This document shows positions 22,000-23,646 of a stretch of 23,646 nucleotides of DNA, in pieces. The translations under genes were made by a program, and so were the position numbers. Position 1 is the first letter of the stretch, and each line of letters starts with the position of its first letter. Location of the stretch: assembly GCA_938003725.1 (NCBI GenBank), contig CALKXX010000222.1, positions 1 to 23,646 on the forward strand, given 5' to 3'. The notes beneath the pieces were generated by a model. That model saw nothing but the letters and a program-made list of their open reading frames with translations. It did not search any database and was not told where the DNA came from. The stretch is from an uncultured Sphingomonadaceae bacterium (lineage in GTDB: Bacteria > Pseudomonadota > Alphaproteobacteria > Sphingomonadales > Sphingomonadaceae).

Positions 22000-23646
22000 T
22001 CATTTGTTTAGCACCTTCTCACAGCGTCCGCACAAGGCGCCGTCCTCTTCCACTTCGGGAAGGAGACGCCAGCAACGGCCGCATTTGTGGTTGGTAGTTT
22101 TGGTGACTTTAATATGAGCTTTCGTCTTTTCGTCTACGTAAAATTGCCCCGGCGTTGAATTGGCAGTAACTTTTATGGTTGATACAATTGCGATCTCATC
22201 AAATCCGGATGCTTCGAGCAGTTCTTTGTCAACGTTACCATCGACGTCGATCGACACTTCAGCTTCGAGACTTGAACGAATCGTTTTGTCACGACGAAAT
22301 GGTTCGATTGCTTCGGTGGTGGCATTCCTGAAAAGTTTGATGCGTTCCCACTTTTTGACTTCTTTGTCACCCCAGCGAAGGCTGGGGTCCAGAGCGTCTG
22401 CAGTGCCATCAGGTCCTGGATTCCGGCCTTCGCCGGAATGACGAGTGAGCGTCACAAAGTCAGGCCATTCCTTCAGATGCACACTGTCATTTTCATCCGG
22501 GAATCGGCTCTGCCAAATCTCTTCAGCGGTAAACACCAGCACCGGTGCAATATACCGCGTCAACGCATGGAACAGGATGTCCATCACCGTTCGGTACGCC
22601 ATTCGCTTGGGATCATCATGCGCATCGCAATAGAGGCAATCTTTGCGAATATCGAAGAAGAAGGCACTTAAATCTTCCTGCGCAAACGCCGTCAATGTCC
22701 GCATATAGGGTCCGAAAGCGAAGTCATTTACGTGCTGTTTCAACTCCGCATCGACCTCGGCCAGACGGTGCAAAATATACCGTTCCAGCTCCGGCATATC
22801 GGCGACCGCAACGCGCTCGCTCTCCTCAAAATCGCTAAGCCCGCCCAGCATATAGCGAAACGTATTGCGCAATTTCCGGTAGCTGTCCGTCACACCTTTC
22901 AGGATTTCATCGCCGATCCGGTGATCCTCGGTATAATCGACGCTCGCCGCCCATAGCCGCAGGATATCTGCGCCGTTGACATTGATAACCTTTTGCGGGT
23001 CCAGCGTATTGCCGAGTGATTTCGACATTTTCTTGCCGGTTTTGTCCAGCGTCATGCCGTGAGTCAGCACTGCTTTGTAAGGAGCGCGGCCGCGTGTCCC
23101 TGAACTCTCTAGCAGACTAGACTGGAACCAGCCGCGATGTTGGTCGCTACCTTCCAGATAGAGATCAGCCGGCGTCTGGTGGTCCGGCCATTTGCCGCTT
23201 TCCAGCACGAAACTATGCGTGCAGCCGCTGTCAAACCAGACGTCCAAAATATCGGTGATGACTTCATAATCGTCGAGGACATATTTATCGCCGAGGAAAT
23301 CCTGATGATCGGCGTTGAACCACGCATCTGCGCCGGATGTTTTGAATGCCGCGATAATCCGGTCGTTGACCGCCGGATCGTTGAGATATTCGCCGGATTT
23401 GCGGTCAACAAACAGGGCAATCGGCACGCCCCATGCGCGCTGGCGGCTCAGTACCCAGTCGGGGCGACCCTCGACCATGGATTCCAGACGGCGTTTGCCG
23501 CGTTCCGGCACAAAGCGAACATGCTCACGGATTTCGTCGAGCGCGACTTCGCGGAGGGTTCTGCGCGGTTCTTGTGCACCGCCTTCATCTTCCCAGCTGG
23601 CCTCAGCCTTTGTATCAATGTGCTCGATCACCCTTTGGTCCATCGG
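22000..23646 (-). CDS. ileS: Isoleucyl-tRNA synthetase, C-terminal part (5' end outside window)
   Basis: Charges tRNA-Ile and edits mischarged valine. About 549 C-terminal codons are visible; the catalytic HIGH motif lies upstream of the window. Visible parts include DWVLSRQRAWGVPIALF, VWFDSGCTHSFVLE and YLEGSDQHRGWFQSSLLES. The KMSKSLGN active-site loop is at about 23010-23034. The anticodon-binding helices follow, and the C-terminal zinc finger has two CxxC pairs (CGRCWRLLPEVEEDGALCGRC, split by 15 residues). After WPDFVTLT the chain contains about 26 residues, RHSGEGRNPGPD... to ...PSLRWGD, encoded by a palindromic repeat and then resuming normally at EVKKWERI. The frame is intact, so the enzyme is presumably functional. 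The neighbour downstream is lspA. Confidence 0.97.
   Translation of the reverse strand, partial: PMDQRVIEHIDTKAEASWEDEGGAQEPRRTLREVALDEIREHVRFVPERGKRRLESMVEGRPDWVLSRQRAWGVPIALFVDRKSGEYLNDPAVNDRIIAAFKTSGADAWFNADHQDFLGDKYVLDDYEVITDILDVWFDSGCTHSFVLESGKWPDHQTPADLYLEGSDQHRGWFQSSLLESSGTRGRAPYKAVLTHGMTLDKTGKKMSKSLGNTLDPQKVINVNGADILRLWAASVDYTEDHRIGDEILKGVTDSYRKLRNTFRYMLGGLSDFEESERVAVADMPELERYILHRLAEVDAELKQHVNDFAFGPYMRTLTAFAQEDLSAFFFDIRKDCLYCDAHDDPKRMAYRTVMDILFHALTRYIAPVLVFTAEEIWQSRFPDENDSVHLKEWPDFVTLTRHSGEGRNPGPDGTADALDPSLRWGDKEVKKWERIKLFRNATTEAIEPFRRDKTIRSSLEAEVSIDVDGNVDKELLEASGFDEIAIVSTIKVTANSTPGQFYVDEKTKAHIKVTKTTNHKCGRCWRLLPEVEEDGALCGRCEKVLNK
22366..22443. repeat. REP-like palindromic element inside the ileS coding sequence
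   Basis: A 78-base unit (26 codons) with two hairpins. CCCCAGC-GAAG-GCTGGGG is a 7-bp stem, and ATTCCGGC-CTTC-GCCGGAAT an 8-bp stem. The two halves are also roughly inverted copies of each other, with GTCA at one end, TGACG at the other, and CCAG/CTGG towards the centre. It resembles the genomic palindromes of this lineage rather than synthetase sequence, and is read through in frame. Flanking it, CTTTGTCAC (22362-22370) and GTCACAAAG (22451-22459) form a further 9-bp inverted repeat. Confidence 0.88.

Noticed and set aside
1..23646. tRNA, rRNA, CRISPR, insertion sequence or prophage content
   Set aside because: No cloverleaf, spaced direct repeats, transposase or phage proteins were seen on either strand.

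Overview
The window looks like a chromosomal segment of a Sphingomonadales alphaproteobacterium of moderate GC content (Sphingorhabdus/Parasphingorhabdus/Sphingopyxis-like). This rests on the gene complement and order: a TonB-dependent receptor with a catabolic cluster, the run htpX-rsmB-rpe-heparinase-purH with a DUF1674 gene beside it, and ileS-lspA followed by a DUF3035 lipoprotein. The assignment is inferred from protein style and synteny; no database search was possible.

Positions 1-13853 are accessory and metabolic. The 5' end of a TonB-dependent receptor gene (minus strand) faces a glutathione S-transferase. A tight three-gene operon on the minus strand (cytochrome P450, ABM-type monooxygenase, SDR) diverges from a plus-strand run (carboxymuconolactone decarboxylase-like protein, FadJ-type multifunctional beta-oxidation protein, acyl-CoA synthetase). 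The gap between the two is centred on a 32-bp imperfect palindrome. Next come a TauD-type dioxygenase (minus), a Tat-signal SDR with a GTG start, a small membrane protein, an XRE/MmyB-type regulator, a lipobox-bearing subclass B3 metallo-beta-lactamase and two tandem SnoaL-like genes. Together this suggests uptake, hydroxylation/oxidation, CoA activation and beta-oxidation of an unidentified hydrophobic or carboxylic substrate. No thiolase, acyl-CoA dehydrogenase or ferredoxin gene lies in the window.

Positions 13854-20785 are mostly housekeeping: a short DUF3592-like remnant, a DUF1674 (SdhAF4-like) gene diverging from htpX with a convincing heat-shock-like promoter, then rsmB, rpe, a heparinase II/III-family gene translationally coupled to rpe, and purH.

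Positions 20886-23646 (minus strand) carry ileS (5' end outside the window), lspA and a DUF3035 lipoprotein. Two related palindromic repeats sit here. One (21892-21973) is in the ileS-lspA gap. The other (22366-22443) lies inside the ileS reading frame, adds 26 codons without breaking it, and is the most striking feature of the window.

No tRNA, rRNA, CRISPR array, insertion sequence or phage gene was recognised. No stretch over 300 bases lacks a gene.
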